A stretch of DNA of 64,000 nt, taken from assembly GCF_030450125.1 (NCBI RefSeq), contig NZ_CP123923.1, positions 6,271,501 through 6,335,500 of the forward strand, given 5' to 3'. A model generated the notes under the pieces. That model worked only from the letters and a program-made list of their open reading frames with translations, searched no databases and had not been told where the DNA came from. This stretch comes from Streptomyces sp. WP-1. GTDB taxonomy: Bacteria > Actinomycetota > Actinomycetes > Streptomycetales > Streptomycetaceae. Below are positions 36,489 to 46,376 of this stretch, piece after piece. A program made the position numbers and the translations under genes. Each line of letters begins with the position of its first letter. The first letter of the stretch is position 1.

Positions 36489-38255
36489 GTGGCAGCCCAC
36501 GACGACGACATGAACCGCGGCATCCGCCCGGGACGCGGGTCCGACGACCCGGCCGGGCAGATCGCCTACCTTGAGCAGGAGATCGCCGTCCTGCGACGCA
36601 AGCTCGCCGACTCTCCGCGACACACGAGGATTCTCGAAGAGCGGATCGTCGAGCTGCAGACGAACCTGGCCGGCGTGTCCGCCCAGAACGAACGACTGGC
36701 CAACACCCTCCGCGAGGCCCGCGACCAGATCGTGGCCCTCAAGGAGGAAGTCGACCGGCTCGCCCAGCCGCCGGCCGGCTTCGGAGTCTTCCTGCAAGCC
36801 AACGAGGACGGCACCGCCGACATCTTCACCGGCGGCCGCAAGCTCCGCGTGAACGTCAGCCCCAGCGTCGAACTCGACGACATGCGGCGCGGCCAGGAAG
36901 TGATGCTCAACGAAGCGCTCAACGTGGTCGAGGCCATGCAGTACGAGCGCGTCGGCGACATCGTCACCCTGAAGGAGATCCTCGAGGACGGCGAACGCGC
37001 CCTCGTCCTCGGGCACACCGACGAAGAACGAGTGGTCCGCCTCGCCGAACCCCTCCTCGACGTCACCATCCGACCCGGCGACGCCCTGCTGCTCGAACCC
37101 CGCTCCGGGTACGTCTACGAAGTCGTCCCCAAGAGCGAGGTCGAAGAGCTCGTCCTCGAAGAAGTCCCCGACATCGGCTACGAAGCCATCGGCGGCCTCG
37201 GCAACCAGATCGAAGCCATCCGCGACGCCGTCGAACTTCCCTACCTCTACCCCGACCTCTTCAAGGAGCACGAGCTGCGCCCGCCCAAGGGCGTCCTGCT
37301 CTACGGCCCCCCCGGCTGCGGCAAGACACTCATCGCCAAGGCCGTCGCCAACTCCCTGGCCAAGAAGGTCGCCGAAGTCACCGGCCAGGCCGCCGGCAAG
37401 AGCTTCTTCCTGAACATCAAGGGACCCGAGCTCCTCAACAAGTACGTCGGCGAAACCGAACGCCAGATCCGCCTCGTCTTCCAGCGAGCCCGCGAGAAGG
37501 CGAGCGAGGGAACCCCCGTCATCGTCTTCTTCGACGAGATGGAATCCCTCTTCCGCACCCGCGGCTCCGGCGTCAGCTCCGACGTCGAGAACACCATCGT
37601 CCCCCAGCTCCTCGCCGAGATCGACGGTGTCGAAGGCCTCCAGAACGTGGTCGTCATCGGCGCGTCCAACCGCGAGGACATGATCGACCCGGCCATCCTG
37701 CGCCCCGGCCGCCTCGACGTGAAGATCAAGATCGAACGTCCCGACGCCGAGGCCGCCAAGGACATCTTCGGCAAGTACCTCACCGAGCGACTCCCCCTGC
37801 ACACGGACGACCTCGGCGAGCACAGCGGCGACAAGAACGCCACGGTCCAGGCAATGATCCAGACCGCGGTCGAGCAGATGTACGCCGAATCCGAGGAAAA
37901 CCGCTTCCTGGAAGTCACCTACGCCAACGGAGACAAGGAAGTCCTCTACTTCAAGGACTTCAACTCCGGCGCCATGATCGAGAACATCGTCGGCCGCGCC
38001 AAGAAAATGGCCATCAAGGACTTCCTCGAAAAGACCCAGAAGGGCCTCCGCGTCTCCCACCTCCTCCAGGCCTGCGTGGACGAGTTCAAGGAGAACGAAG
38101 ACCTGCCCAACACCACCAACCCCGACGACTGGGCCCGCATCTCCGGAAAGAAGGGCGAACGGATCGTCTACATCCGCACCCTCATCACCGGAAAGCAGGG
38201 CGCGGACACCGGACGCTCCATCGACACGGTGGCGAACACCGGTCAGTACCTGTAA
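36489..38255 (+). CDS. arc: Proteasome-associated AAA ATPase ARC (Mpa)
   Basis: The protein has 588 aa from GTG 36489, preceded by GGAGGAGG. An N-terminal coiled coil (about 20-80) binds Pup. OB domains follow, then one AAA domain with Walker A GPPGCGKT near 272 and Walker [10 protein letters not shown] near 350. The C-terminal residues QYL form the HbYX-like tail that docks on and opens the 20S gate. It forms hexamers that unfold pupylated proteins into PrcAB. It heads the proteasome gene set, followed by dop and pup. A 35-nt hairpin follows the stop. Confidence 0.96.
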   Translation: MAAHDDDMNRGIRPGRGSDDPAGQIAYLEQEIAVLRRKLADSPRHTRILEERIVELQTNLAGVSAQNERLANTLREARDQIVALKEEVDRLAQPPAGFGVFLQANEDGTADIFTGGRKLRVNVSPSVELDDMRRGQEVMLNEALNVVEAMQYERVGDIVTLKEILEDGERALVLGHTDEERVVRLAEPLLDVTIRPGDALLLEPRSGYVYEVVPKSEVEELVLEEVPDIGYEAIGGLGNQIEAIRDAVELPYLYPDLFKEHELRPPKGVLLYGPPGCGKTLIAKAVANSLAKKVAEVTGQAAGKSFFLNIKGPELLNKYVGETERQIRLVFQRAREKASEGTPVIVFFDEMESLFRTRGSGVSSDVENTIVPQLLAEIDGVEGLQNVVVIGASNREDMIDPAILRPGRLDVKIKIERPDAEAAKDIFGKYLTERLPLHTDDLGEHSGDKNATVQAMIQTAVEQMYAESEENRFLEVTYANGDKEVLYFKDFNSGAMIENIVGRAKKMAIKDFLEKTQKGLRVSHLLQACVDEFKENEDLPNTTNPDDWARISGKKGERIVYIRTLITGKQGADTGRSIDTVANTGQYL

Positions 38256-38263
38256 AAGCGGGG

Positions 38264-38298
38264 CGGCTGCGGGTGCCCACGACGGGTACCCGCAGCCG
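38264..38298 (+). terminator. Hairpin after arc
   Basis: CGGCTGCGGGT (38264-38274) pairs with ACCCGCAGCCG (38288-38298). It may end the arc transcript or separate it from dop. Confidence 0.7.
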
Positions 38299-38487
38299 AC
38301 TGCTATTCCGGCCACGACCGGAGCAGGCAATGACGCAAATGATCTCCCCACCAGCGCAAAGGCGTTCTAGGCTCTTTCCTACCGCCGAGTCGCGCAGTGC
38401 GGGCACGGGCACCGCACACGCACCGGAGCGCCAGCGGTACGTGAGCGGCGCCCATCACCGAGGGCGCCGCCGGGCAAGGAGGGCCGC

Positions 38488-39999
38488 ATGACCGTACGGC
38501 GAGTAATGGGCATCGAGACGGAGTACGGCATCTCCGTCCCCGGCCACCCCAACGCCAATGCCATGCTCACCTCGTCCCAGATCGTCAACGCCTACGCGGC
38601 GGCGATGCACCGGGCCCGCCGGGCCCGCTGGGACTTCGAGGAGGAGAACCCGCTACGCGACGCGCGAGGCTTCGACCTCGCCCGGGAGGCCGCCGACGCC
38701 AGCCAGCTCACCGACGAGGACATCGGCCTCGCCAACGTGATCCTCACCAACGGCGCGCGACTCTACGTCGACCACGCCCACCCCGAATACAGCGCCCCCG
38801 AGGTCACCAACCCCCGCGACGCCGTCCTGTGGGACAAGGCCGGCGAACGCATCATGGCCGAGGCCGCCGAACGAGCCGCCCAGCTCCCCGGCGCCCAGCC
38901 GATCCACCTCTACAAGAACAACACCGACAACAAGGGCGCCTCCTACGGCACCCACGAGAACTACCTCATGCGGCGCGAGACCCCGTTCTCCGACATCGTG
39001 CGCCACCTGACGCCCTTCTTCGTCTCCCGCCAGGTCTTCGCGGGCGCCGGCCGCGTCGGCATCGGCCAGGACGGCCACGAGCACGGTTTCCAGCTCAGTC
39101 AGCGCGCCGACTACTTCGAGGTCGAGGTCGGCCTGGAGACCACCCTCAAGCGCCCCATCATCAACACCCGCGACGAACCCCACGCGGACGCCGAGAAGTA
39201 CCGCCGCCTGCATGTGATCATCGGCGACGCCAACCTCTCGGAGATCTCCACCTACCTCAAACTCGGCACCACCTCCCTCGTCCTCGCCATGATCGAGGAC
39301 GGCTTCATCGCGGTCGACCTGGCCGTGGACCAGCCGGTCCGCACCCTCCACCAGGTCTCCCACGACCCCGGCCTCAAGCACCTGGTCACCCTCCGCAGCG
39401 GCCGCACACTCACCGCCGTACAGCTCCAGATGGAGTACTACGAGCTGGCCCGCAAATACGTCGAGGAGCGCCACGGAGCCGACGCCGACGAGCAGACCAG
39501 GGACGTCCTCAGCCGCTGGGAGGACACCCTCACCCGGCTGGAGAACGACCCCATGAGCCTCGCCGGCGAACTGGACTGGGTCGCCAAGCGCGAACTCATG
39601 GAGGGCTACCGCCGCCGCGACGGCCTCGACTGGGACGCCGCCCGGCTCCACCTGGTCGACCTCCAGTACGCCGACGTACGGCCCGAGAAGGGCCTGTACA
39701 ACCGCCTGGCGGCCCGCGGCCGGATGAAGCGCCTGCTGGACGAGTCCGAGGTCGAGCGGGCGCGCGCCAAGCCGCCGGAGGACACCCGGGCGTACTTCCG
39801 CGGCCGCTGCCTGGAGCAGTACGCCGACGACGTCGCCGCGGCCAGCTGGGACTCGGTCATCTTCGACCTCCCCGGGCGGGACTCCCTCCAGCGGGTCCCA
39901 ACCCTGGAACCGCTACGCGGAACGCGAAATCACGTCAAGGAGCTGCTGGACCGCTGCCGTACCGCGGAAGACCTGGTCAGGGTGCTTTCGGGCGGGTGA
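38488..39999 (+). CDS. dop: Dop, depupylase / Pup deamidase
   Basis: The protein has 503 aa of the glutamine-synthetase-like Pup ligase fold. The N-terminal GIETEYGI carries the catalytic Glu and base region, and THENYLMRR and NTRDEPHAD are shared with PafA. It is longer than PafA and carries the Dop-specific insertion after ENPLRDARG (the Dop loop). It hydrolyses the isopeptide bond between Pup and substrates, and in species with Pup-Gln it deamidates Pup. AAGGAGGG precedes the ATG. It lies between arc and pup. Confidence 0.95.
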   Translation: MTVRRVMGIETEYGISVPGHPNANAMLTSSQIVNAYAAAMHRARRARWDFEEENPLRDARGFDLAREAADASQLTDEDIGLANVILTNGARLYVDHAHPEYSAPEVTNPRDAVLWDKAGERIMAEAAERAAQLPGAQPIHLYKNNTDNKGASYGTHENYLMRRETPFSDIVRHLTPFFVSRQVFAGAGRVGIGQDGHEHGFQLSQRADYFEVEVGLETTLKRPIINTRDEPHADAEKYRRLHVIIGDANLSEISTYLKLGTTSLVLAMIEDGFIAVDLAVDQPVRTLHQVSHDPGLKHLVTLRSGRTLTAVQLQMEYYELARKYVEERHGADADEQTRDVLSRWEDTLTRLENDPMSLAGELDWVAKRELMEGYRRRDGLDWDAARLHLVDLQYADVRPEKGLYNRLAARGRMKRLLDESEVERARAKPPEDTRAYFRGRCLEQYADDVAAASWDSVIFDLPGRDSLQRVPTLEPLRGTRNHVKELLDRCRTAEDLVRVLSGG

Positions 40000-40171
40000 G
40001 CGGGGCCAGGGGGGTACTCGGTGCGGTCCGTGACGGCGGGTGGAAATCCCGCCGCCCGGGAATCATCGAGATGGCCCCCGTACGTTGCACGAACTGCGGG
40101 GCTGATGTCGGACCCGGCTTGTAGGGTCTGATCATCACCGATCGACAGGCTAACTGAGCGGGGTGAGGGTT

Positions 40172-40390
40172 ATGGCAACCAAGGACACCGGCGGCGGCCA
40201 GCAGAAGGCCACACGGTCCACCGAAGAGGTCGAGGAGCAGGCGCAGGACGCCCAGTCCTCGGAGGACCTCAAGGAGCGGCAGGAGAAGCTGTCGGACGAC
40301 GTGGACTCCGTCCTGGACGAAATCGATGATGTGCTTGAGGAGAATGCCGAGGACTTCGTGAGGTCCTTCGTGCAAAAGGGCGGAGAGTAA
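40172..40390 (+). CDS. pup: Pup, prokaryotic ubiquitin-like protein
   Basis: The protein has 72 aa from ATG 40172. It is acidic and largely disordered, with a helical central part (KLSDDVDSVLDEIDDVLEEN) and the C-terminal tail FVQKGGE. The last residue is encoded as Glu (gag before taa), so the protein is ready for PafA without deamidation; species with GGQ need Dop first. Pup is linked through this Glu to substrate lysines and threads the protein into ARC. It lies 172 nt after dop and before the decayed endonuclease. Confidence 0.96.
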   Translation: MATKDTGGGQQKATRSTEEVEEQAQDAQSSEDLKERQEKLSDDVDSVLDEIDDVLEENAEDFVRSFVQKGGE

Positions 40391-40464
40391 AGGCCCGTTG
40401 GTCGCTTTGCCTTCGAAGTGAAGGCCGCGGGGGTGCGGATGGCTGAGGAGCCGGACGCCGAGGG

Positions 40465-40785
40465 ATGCGGGAGTGCGTGGCGGAGTACGGCGCCGCGCGC
40501 TCCCGGCGCCGCTGCCCGCGGTGCCAGGAGGCGAAGCCCCCTGCGGAGCGGCCTCATCGCCCCCCGAGGGGGCGTCCGCCGTCTCTGTCCGGCGGCTCCG
40601 CCCGCACATGTGGATCACAGTCACGAGACGGGTAGGGTCCGTGGCGTACTGTGCTTCAGCCGCAACGCTGCGCTGGGGCAGTTCAAGATCAGCCCGAGGT
40701 GACAAGGCGGGCTGCTGCATACGTGGAAGGAAACGTGTGGAAGCCAACACTCGTAGCACCGGGCGTCTGCCAGCTGCCTTCCTGA
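40465..40785 (+). pseudogene. Decayed HNH endonuclease VII-like gene
   Basis: Three frames together hold parts of a recombination-endonuclease-VII protein. The first part, from ATG 40465, reads [21 protein letters not shown] second frame reads [20 protein letters not shown], then AALGQFK, and ends at TGA 40702; the usual second zinc Cys is Arg. A third frame from about 40699 reads [16 protein letters not shown] and stops at 40785, inside prcB. The zinc-ribbon region between the first two parts is largely missing. So it has two frame changes and an internal loss. An intact copy is expected here in S. coelicolor (recalled). It overlaps the prcB start by 49 nt. Confidence 0.75.
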
Positions 40786-41582
40786 CGCCAGGATCCTCCT
40801 CCTTCATGGATTTCCTCGCCGGGCACCAGCCGGAGATGCTCCCCGGGAACCGGCAGCTGCCGCCGACACAGGGGGTGATCGAGGCGCCGCACGGCACCAC
40901 CATCGTGGCGGTGACCTTCCCCGGTGGTGTGGTGCTCGCCGGTGACCGCCGGGCGACCATGGGCAATGTGATCGCGCAGCGGGACATCGAGAAGGTGTTC
41001 CCGGCCGACGAGTACTCCGCGGTCGGTATCGCGGGCACCGCCGGTCTCGCCGTGGAGATGGTGAAGCTCTTCCAGCTGGAGCTGGAGCACTTCGAGAAGG
41101 TCGAGGGCGCCCAGCTGTCCCTGGAGGGCAAGGCCAACCGGCTGTCGACGATGATCCGTTCCAACCTCGGCATGGCCATGCAGGGCCTGGCCGTGGTGCC
41201 CCTGTTCGCGGGGTACGACGTGGACCGGGACAAGGGCCGGATCTTCTCGTACGACGTGACGGGCGGCCGTTCCGAGGAGCACCACTTCGCGGCGACGGGT
41301 TCGGGCTCGGTCTTCGCCCGGGGCGCGATGAAGAAGCTGTTCCGTGACGACCTGACGCAGGAACAGGCCACCACGCTGGTGGTGCAGGCCCTCTATGACG
41401 CGGCTGACGACGACTCGGCGACCGGTGGTCCCGATGTCGCCCGCCGGATCTACCCGATCATCACCGTGATCACCGAGGACGGTTTCCGCCGGCTCACCGG
41501 GGAAGAGGCCTCCGAGATCTCCCGTTCGGTGCTCCAGCGGCGCCTGGAGGAGCCGGACGGCCCCAAGGCCGCGCTGCTCTGA
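40737..41582 (+). CDS. prcB: 20S proteasome beta subunit
   Basis: The protein has 281 aa from GTG 40737. The propeptide is about 53 aa. Autocleavage at HG|TTIVAV exposes the catalytic Thr54, with Asp and Lys of the Ntn hydrolase in [10 protein letters not shown]. It forms the two inner rings of the core. The gene follows the decayed endonuclease and overlaps its last codons. prcA follows after 61 nt. Confidence 0.96.
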   Translation: MEANTRSTGRLPAAFLTPGSSSFMDFLAGHQPEMLPGNRQLPPTQGVIEAPHGTTIVAVTFPGGVVLAGDRRATMGNVIAQRDIEKVFPADEYSAVGIAGTAGLAVEMVKLFQLELEHFEKVEGAQLSLEGKANRLSTMIRSNLGMAMQGLAVVPLFAGYDVDRDKGRIFSYDVTGGRSEEHHFAATGSGSVFARGAMKKLFRDDLTQEQATTLVVQALYDAADDDSATGGPDVARRIYPIITVITEDGFRRLTGEEASEISRSVLQRRLEEPDGPKAALL

Positions 41583-41643
41583 GCGCGGTCCGGTTCTTGA
41601 CAAGGTGATCACAGTGACCATGACAGAAAGGGACGGATAACCG

Positions 41644-42393
41644 GTGTCGACGCCGTTCTATGTCTCACCTCAGCAGGCGATGGCCGACCGGGCGGAGTAC
41701 GCCCGCAAGGGCATCGCTCGTGGCCGCAGCCTGGTGGTCATGCAGTACGCCGACGGCATCGTGTTCGTCGGCGAGAACCCGTCCCGCGCGCTGCACAAGT
41801 TCAGCGAGATCTACGACCGGATCGGCTTCGCGGCGGCCGGTAAGTACAACGAGTACGAGAATCTGCGCATCGGTGGTGTCCGGTACGCCGATCTGCGTGG
41901 CTACACGTACGACCGGGACGATGTGACGGCCCGCGGTCTGGCCAATGTGTACGCGCAGACGCTGGGCACCATCTTCTCCTCGGCGGCCGAGAAGCCGTAC
42001 GAGGTGGAGCTGGTGGTGGCGGAGGTGGGGGAGACCCCCGAGGGCGACCAGATCTACCGGCTGCCGCACGACGGTTCCATCGTGGACGAGCACGGTTCGG
42101 TCGCGGTGGGCGGCAACGCGGAGCAGATCAGCAGCTTCCTGGATCAGCGGCACCAGGACGGGATGAGTCTGGCCGCGGCGCTGAAGCTGGCGGTGCAGGC
42201 GTTGTCGCGGGACACGAACGGCGGCGAGCGGGAGATTCCGGCGGAGCGCCTGGAGGTCGCGGTGCTGGACCGTACGCGGCCGCAGAAGCGGAAGTTCAAG
42301 CGGATCGTGGGCCGTCAGCTGGCGCGGCTGCTGGAGGCGGGCGGCGCGGCCGCGGCTTCGGACGGCTCGGAGGAGTCCGACGACGCGGAGTAG
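41644..42393 (+). CDS. prcA: 20S proteasome alpha subunit
   Basis: The protein has 249 aa from GTG 41644. The N-terminal [20 protein letters not shown] forms the gate and H0 helix. It lacks a catalytic Thr. The C-terminus ([20 protein letters not shown]) is variable and acidic. Alpha rings cap the PrcB rings and receive the ARC C-terminal QYL tail. An inverted repeat 24 nt after the stop ends the transcript. Confidence 0.96.
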   Translation: MSTPFYVSPQQAMADRAEYARKGIARGRSLVVMQYADGIVFVGENPSRALHKFSEIYDRIGFAAAGKYNEYENLRIGGVRYADLRGYTYDRDDVTARGLANVYAQTLGTIFSSAAEKPYEVELVVAEVGETPEGDQIYRLPHDGSIVDEHGSVAVGGNAEQISSFLDQRHQDGMSLAAALKLAVQALSRDTNGGEREIPAERLEVAVLDRTRPQKRKFKRIVGRQLARLLEAGGAAAASDGSEESDDAE

Positions 42394-42416
42394 TCCGCCG
42401 CCTTCCTGGTCCTCGG

Positions 42417-42443
42417 GTGCCCCGGCCGAATCGGCCGGGGCAC
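42417..42443. terminator. Bidirectional terminator between prcA and lacI-type gene
   Basis: GTGCCCCGGCCGA pairs with TCGGCCGGGGCAC (13 bp) around a 1-nt gap, which would open to a small loop. It lies between convergent genes. Confidence 0.8.
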
Positions 42444-42450
42444 TTCGCGT

Positions 42451-43473
42451 TCAGCCCCGGTGGGCCGGCGGGGGCGCGGTGGAGCCGCGTACGACGAGTC
42501 GGACGGGGATGTCGCCGCCCTGGGGTTCGTGGCCCTCCAGGACGGCGAGGAGGGCGTGCATGCCGCGTTCCCCGAAGAGTTCGGCGTCGAGGTGGACGGT
42601 GGTGAGCTCGGGGTCGAGGGCGGTGGCGAGGGCGAGGTCGTCGAGGCCGGTGACGGAGATGTCGTCGGGGATGCGCAGGCCGAGGCGGCGGGCGGCCTTG
42701 TAGGCGCCGGCGGCGAGTTTGTCGTCGTCGCAGACGATGGCCGTGGGGCGGGGGCCGGGGGCGGTGAGGGCGGTCTCGGTGGCGGTGCGGGCGCCTTCGA
42801 TGGAGATGGGGGCGCGGGCGGTGCCCAGTTCGGTGCCGGGTGCGGTGCTGAGGCGGTCGGCGAGCGCGCGGGCGCGGGCCTCGAAGGTCCAGGAGGGCAC
42901 GTCGGCGGCGAGGTGGAGGATGCGGCGGTGGCCGAGGTGGAGGAGGTGGTCGGCGACCTGGCGGATGCCGTCGGCGATGTCGAGGTTGACGGTGGCGGCG
43001 CCGGGGCTGGCGGTGGGGTCGCTGTCGAGCATGACGAGGGGGAGGCGGTCGCCGCGGATGGCGGTGAGGGCGTCGGCGGCCATGGAGGAGGCGAGGACGC
43101 CGTCGAGCGCGGCCTGGGCGGAGGCGAAGGGGTCGCGGGCGGGGCCGATGCCCTCGGGGGAGGGGTAGAGGACGACGCCGAAGCCGTGCTGGGCGGCGAC
43201 GCGGGCGGCGCCGGTGTAGACACCGGCGAAGAATTCGGTGGTGAGGGCGGGGACGACGAGGAGGACGGTGCGGGTGTGGCCGAGGCGGAGGTTGCGGGCG
43301 GCGAGGTTGGGCCGGTAGTCGAGGGCGCGGGCGGCCTGGCGGACGCGTTCGGCGGTGGCTTCGGAGACACGGCCGCGCCATTTGTCGCCGAGGACGAGGG
43401 AGACGGCGGCCTGGGAGACGCCGGCCGCTTGGGCGACGTCGCGGCTGGTGGGTCGGGTGTTGCTGCGTGCCAC
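42451..43473 (-). CDS. LacI-family transcriptional regulator
   Basis: The protein has 340 aa from GTG 43473, with AAGGAG upstream. The N-terminal HTH TSRDVAQAAGVSQAAVSLVLG is the LacI signature, followed by the hinge and periplasmic-binding-like effector domain. Such repressors sense sugars or other small ligands. It is divergent from the MFS gene, and an inverted repeat of TACGTAT lies between them, so local control of the MFS gene and itself is likely. The pair sits between prcA and pafA. Confidence 0.9.
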   Translation of the reverse strand: MARSNTRPTSRDVAQAAGVSQAAVSLVLGDKWRGRVSEATAERVRQAARALDYRPNLAARNLRLGHTRTVLLVVPALTTEFFAGVYTGAARVAAQHGFGVVLYPSPEGIGPARDPFASAQAALDGVLASSMAADALTAIRGDRLPLVMLDSDPTASPGAATVNLDIADGIRQVADHLLHLGHRRILHLAADVPSWTFEARARALADRLSTAPGTELGTARAPISIEGARTATETALTAPGPRPTAIVCDDDKLAAGAYKAARRLGLRIPDDISVTGLDDLALATALDPELTTVHLDAELFGERGMHALLAVLEGHEPQGGDIPVRLVVRGSTAPPPAHRG

Positions 43474-43519
43474 GGGTGGGCCCTGCTCCTTCGCCTGGAC
43501 GCCTGAACAGCGCACATGG

Positions 43520-43546
43520 TACGTATGAGAGGAGAAGTTATACGTA
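43520..43546. promoter_or_regulatory. Inverted repeat, candidate operator of the LacI/MFS pair
   Basis: TACGTAT (43520-43526) and ATACGTA (43540-43546) form a 7-bp inverted repeat around 13 nt (27 nt in total). It is central in the 123-nt divergent gap, where a LacI dimer could control both genes. Confidence 0.6.
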
Positions 43547-43596
43547 ACACTTGGGGCGTCGAGGCGCCCGGTGCGAGCCACGGGAGGCGCCGCGAC

Positions 43597-44856
43597 ATGG
43601 CCACGGGTTATCTGGAGATACTCCGGGCGCGGCACGCGCTGCGGCTGCTGACGGGCACGTTGGTGGGCCGGCTGCCCAATGCGACGGCGGCGATCGCCCT
43701 GGTGCTGTTCGTGCGGGCGTCGGGCGGTACGTACAGCCTGGCGGGCGCGCTGGCGGCGGTGTACGGCGTGGCGAACGCGGTCGGGCAGCCGGTGCTGGGC
43801 CGGCTGGTGGATCTGTACGGGCAGCCGCGGGTGCAGTTGCCCGCGGCGGTGCTGGCGGCGTTGTCGATGACGGTGTTCGCGTTCGCGGGCACCGGTTCGC
43901 TGCCGCTGGCGTATGCGGCGGTGGCGGCCTCGGGGCTGTGCGCGCCGCCGCTGGAGGGCGGGCTGCGGGCGCTGTGGCCGTCGGTGCTGCGGGGCGAGGA
44001 GCAGGTGCACGCGGCGTACGCGATGGACGCGGTGGCGCAGGAGGTCATGTTCACGGTGGGGCCGCTGCTGGTGACGGTGTGCGCGGCGGTGTGGGACGCG
44101 CGGGTGGCGCTGCTGGTGCTGAATGCGCTGGGGGTGCTGGGCGCGCTGTCGGTGGTGGTGTCGGCGCCGTCGCGGGCGTGGCGGTCGGCGCCCCGGGAGG
44201 CGCACTGGCTGGGCGCGTTGCGTTCGCCGGGGCTGCTGGTGCTGCTGGGGGCGTTCCTGTTCGTGGGGATGGCGCTGGGTTCGATCACGGTGGCGTCGGT
44301 GTCGTACGCGGACGGTCATGGCGGGGACGCGGTGTACGGCTGGCTGATGGCGGGGCTGGGGCTGGGTGCCCTGGTGGGTGGTTCGGTGTACGGGGCGCGG
44401 CAGTGGGCGGGGGCGCCGGAGCGGCGACTGCGGATGCTGGTGGCGCTCCTGGCGGTGTGTTATCTGCCGTTGATGCTGATGCCGGGCGCGGTGGCGATGG
44501 TGCTGCTGTCGGTGGTGTCGGGGGTGTTCCTGGCGCCGTGCATCGCGTGCGCGTTCATCCTGGTGGACCGGCACGCGCCGCGCGGGACGGTCACGGAGGC
44601 GTTCTCGTGGCTGGTGACGACGTTCACGGTGGGTGCGTCGGTGGGTACGGGGCTCGCGGGGCCGGTGGTCCAGGCCGGTGGCACGGTGTGGGGTTTCGCG
44701 GTGCCGGGGGCGGCCGGGGCGGTGTCGTTGCTGGTGTTGCTGGCGACGGGCCGGGTCCTCGCAGCTCCCGCGCGGGGCGCGGTCGTTGCGGCTTCATCGG
44801 AAAATGATCCAAATCGTGCTGTCGAACCCCGTTTCAGCTCAACGGATCGGGCGTAA
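43597..44856 (+). CDS. MFS transporter
   Basis: The protein has 419 aa from ATG 43597, with GGGAGG upstream, and has about 12 hydrophobic segments. The loop GRLVDLYGQPRVQ matches the MFS loop 2-3 motif. It is probably a drug or metabolite exporter; the substrate is unknown. It shares a promoter gap with the LacI gene. The stop is 9 nt before pafA, and a pafA promoter probably lies within its last codons. Confidence 0.88.
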   Translation: MATGYLEILRARHALRLLTGTLVGRLPNATAAIALVLFVRASGGTYSLAGALAAVYGVANAVGQPVLGRLVDLYGQPRVQLPAAVLAALSMTVFAFAGTGSLPLAYAAVAASGLCAPPLEGGLRALWPSVLRGEEQVHAAYAMDAVAQEVMFTVGPLLVTVCAAVWDARVALLVLNALGVLGALSVVVSAPSRAWRSAPREAHWLGALRSPGLLVLLGAFLFVGMALGSITVASVSYADGHGGDAVYGWLMAGLGLGALVGGSVYGARQWAGAPERRLRMLVALLAVCYLPLMLMPGAVAMVLLSVVSGVFLAPCIACAFILVDRHAPRGTVTEAFSWLVTTFTVGASVGTGLAGPVVQAGGTVWGFAVPGAAGAVSLLVLLATGRVLAAPARGAVVAASSENDPNRAVEPRFSSTDRA

Positions 44857-44859
44857 TGT
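44854..44859 (+). promoter_or_regulatory. -10 element of a leaderless pafA promoter
   Basis: TAATGT ends 7 nt before the A of the pafA ATG (44866), with TTTCAG 16 nt upstream as a possible -35. No ribosome binding site lies before the ATG, so the transcript would start on the start codon. The elements overlap the end of the MFS gene. Confidence 0.55.
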
Positions 44860-44865
44860 TCCCTC

Positions 44866-46227
44866 ATGGACCGCCGCATTTTCGGGCTGGAGAACGAGTA
44901 CGGCGTCACGTGCACGTTCAGGGGACAGCGCCGCCTGTCGCCTGACGAGGTGGCGCGGTACCTCTTCCGCCGTGTCGTGTCATGGGGCCGCAGCAGCAAT
45001 GTCTTTCTGCGGAACGGTGCCCGGCTGTATCTCGACGTGGGCTCACATCCGGAATACGCGACACCCGAGTGTGACAATGTGATCGAACTGGTCACCCACG
45101 ACAAGGCCGGCGAGCGCATTCTCGAGGGACTCCTGGTGGACGCGGAACGACGCCTGCACGAGGAGGGAATCGCGGGCGACGTCTACCTGTTCAAGAACAA
45201 CACCGATTCGGCGGGTAACTCGTACGGCTGCCATGAGAACTATCTGGTGGCGCGGCACGGCGAGTTCTCCCGGCTCGCGGACATTCTGATCCCGTTCCTG
45301 GTCACGCGGCAGTTGCTGTGTGGCGCGGGGAAGGTGCTGCAGACTCCGCGGGGTGCCGTGTACTGCGTGAGCCAGCGTGCCGAGCACATCTGGGAGGGCG
45401 TGTCGTCGGCGACGACGCGTTCCCGGCCGATCATCAACACCCGTGACGAGCCGCACGCGGACGCGGAGCGCTACCGCCGGCTGCATGTCATCGTGGGCGA
45501 CTCGAACATGTCGGAGACGACGATGCTGCTGAAGGTCGGGGCGACCGACCTGGTGCTGCGGATGATCGAGGCGGGCACGGTGATGCGGGATCTGACCCTG
45601 GAGAACCCGATCCGGGCGATCCGCGAGGTCAGCCATGACATCACGGGGCGGCGCAAGGTGCGTCTGGCCAGTGGCCGGGAGGCGTCGGCGCTGGAGGTGC
45701 AGCGCGAGTACTTCGACAAGGCGGTGGACTTCTGCGAGCGCCGCGGGATCCGTACGGGGACGGTCGAGCGGGTCCTTGAGCTGTGGGGCCGCACCCTGGA
45801 CGCGATCGAGTCGGAGGAGCTGGACCGGATCGAGACCGAGATCGACTGGGTGATGAAGTACAAGCTCATCGAGCGGTACCGGGCCAAGCACAACATGACG
45901 ATGTCGCATCCGCGGGTCGCGCAGATAGACCTCGCGTATCACGACATCCACCGTCGGCGCGGGTTGTACTACCTGCTGGAGAAGAAGGGGCAGGCGGCGC
46001 GGATCTGCAATGACGTGCGGATCTTCGAGGGCAAGTCGGTTCCGCCGCAGACGACTCGGGCGCGGCTGCGCGGTGACTTCATCCGGCGGGCGCAGGAGCA
46101 GCGCCGGGACTTCACGGTGGACTGGGTGCATCTGAAGCTCAACGACCAGGCGCAGCGCACCGTGTTGTGCAAGGACCCGTTCCGTTCGGTGGACGACCGG
46201 GTGGAGAAGCTGATCGCCGGAATGTAG
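44866..46227 (+). CDS. pafA: PafA, Pup-protein ligase
   Basis: The protein has 453 aa of the glutamine-synthetase-like fold. [12 protein letters not shown] holds the catalytic Glu, SCHENYL-like [14 protein letters not shown] and [15 protein letters not shown] bind ATP and Mg. It lacks the Dop loop. It phosphorylates the C-terminal Glu of Pup with ATP and joins it to substrate lysines. It lies downstream of the MFS gene, apart from arc-dop-pup. A hairpin follows the stop. Confidence 0.96.
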   Translation: MDRRIFGLENEYGVTCTFRGQRRLSPDEVARYLFRRVVSWGRSSNVFLRNGARLYLDVGSHPEYATPECDNVIELVTHDKAGERILEGLLVDAERRLHEEGIAGDVYLFKNNTDSAGNSYGCHENYLVARHGEFSRLADILIPFLVTRQLLCGAGKVLQTPRGAVYCVSQRAEHIWEGVSSATTRSRPIINTRDEPHADAERYRRLHVIVGDSNMSETTMLLKVGATDLVLRMIEAGTVMRDLTLENPIRAIREVSHDITGRRKVRLASGREASALEVQREYFDKAVDFCERRGIRTGTVERVLELWGRTLDAIESEELDRIETEIDWVMKYKLIERYRAKHNMTMSHPRVAQIDLAYHDIHRRRGLYYLLEKKGQAARICNDVRIFEGKSVPPQTTRARLRGDFIRRAQEQRRDFTVDWVHLKLNDQAQRTVLCKDPFRSVDDRVEKLIAGM

Positions 46228-46248
46228 CCGTCCGGCTGCCGGTGGCGG

Positions 46249-46286
46249 GTGTGGCGTTGCGGTGGTGGTCTGCCGCAACGCCACAC
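46249..46286 (+). terminator. Terminator of pafA
   Basis: GTGTGGCGTTGCGG (46249-46262) pairs perfectly with CCGCAACGCCACAC (46273-46286) over 14 bp. It lies 21 nt past the stop codon. Confidence 0.8.
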
Positions 46287-46376
46287 GCGTGTCGTGCGTT
46301 TCGCGTGCGGCGCCCGTGTCGGTCGTAGAGTTGCGCGCACGTCATCCGCAAGACCGACCGATTACGAGGCTCTTCC

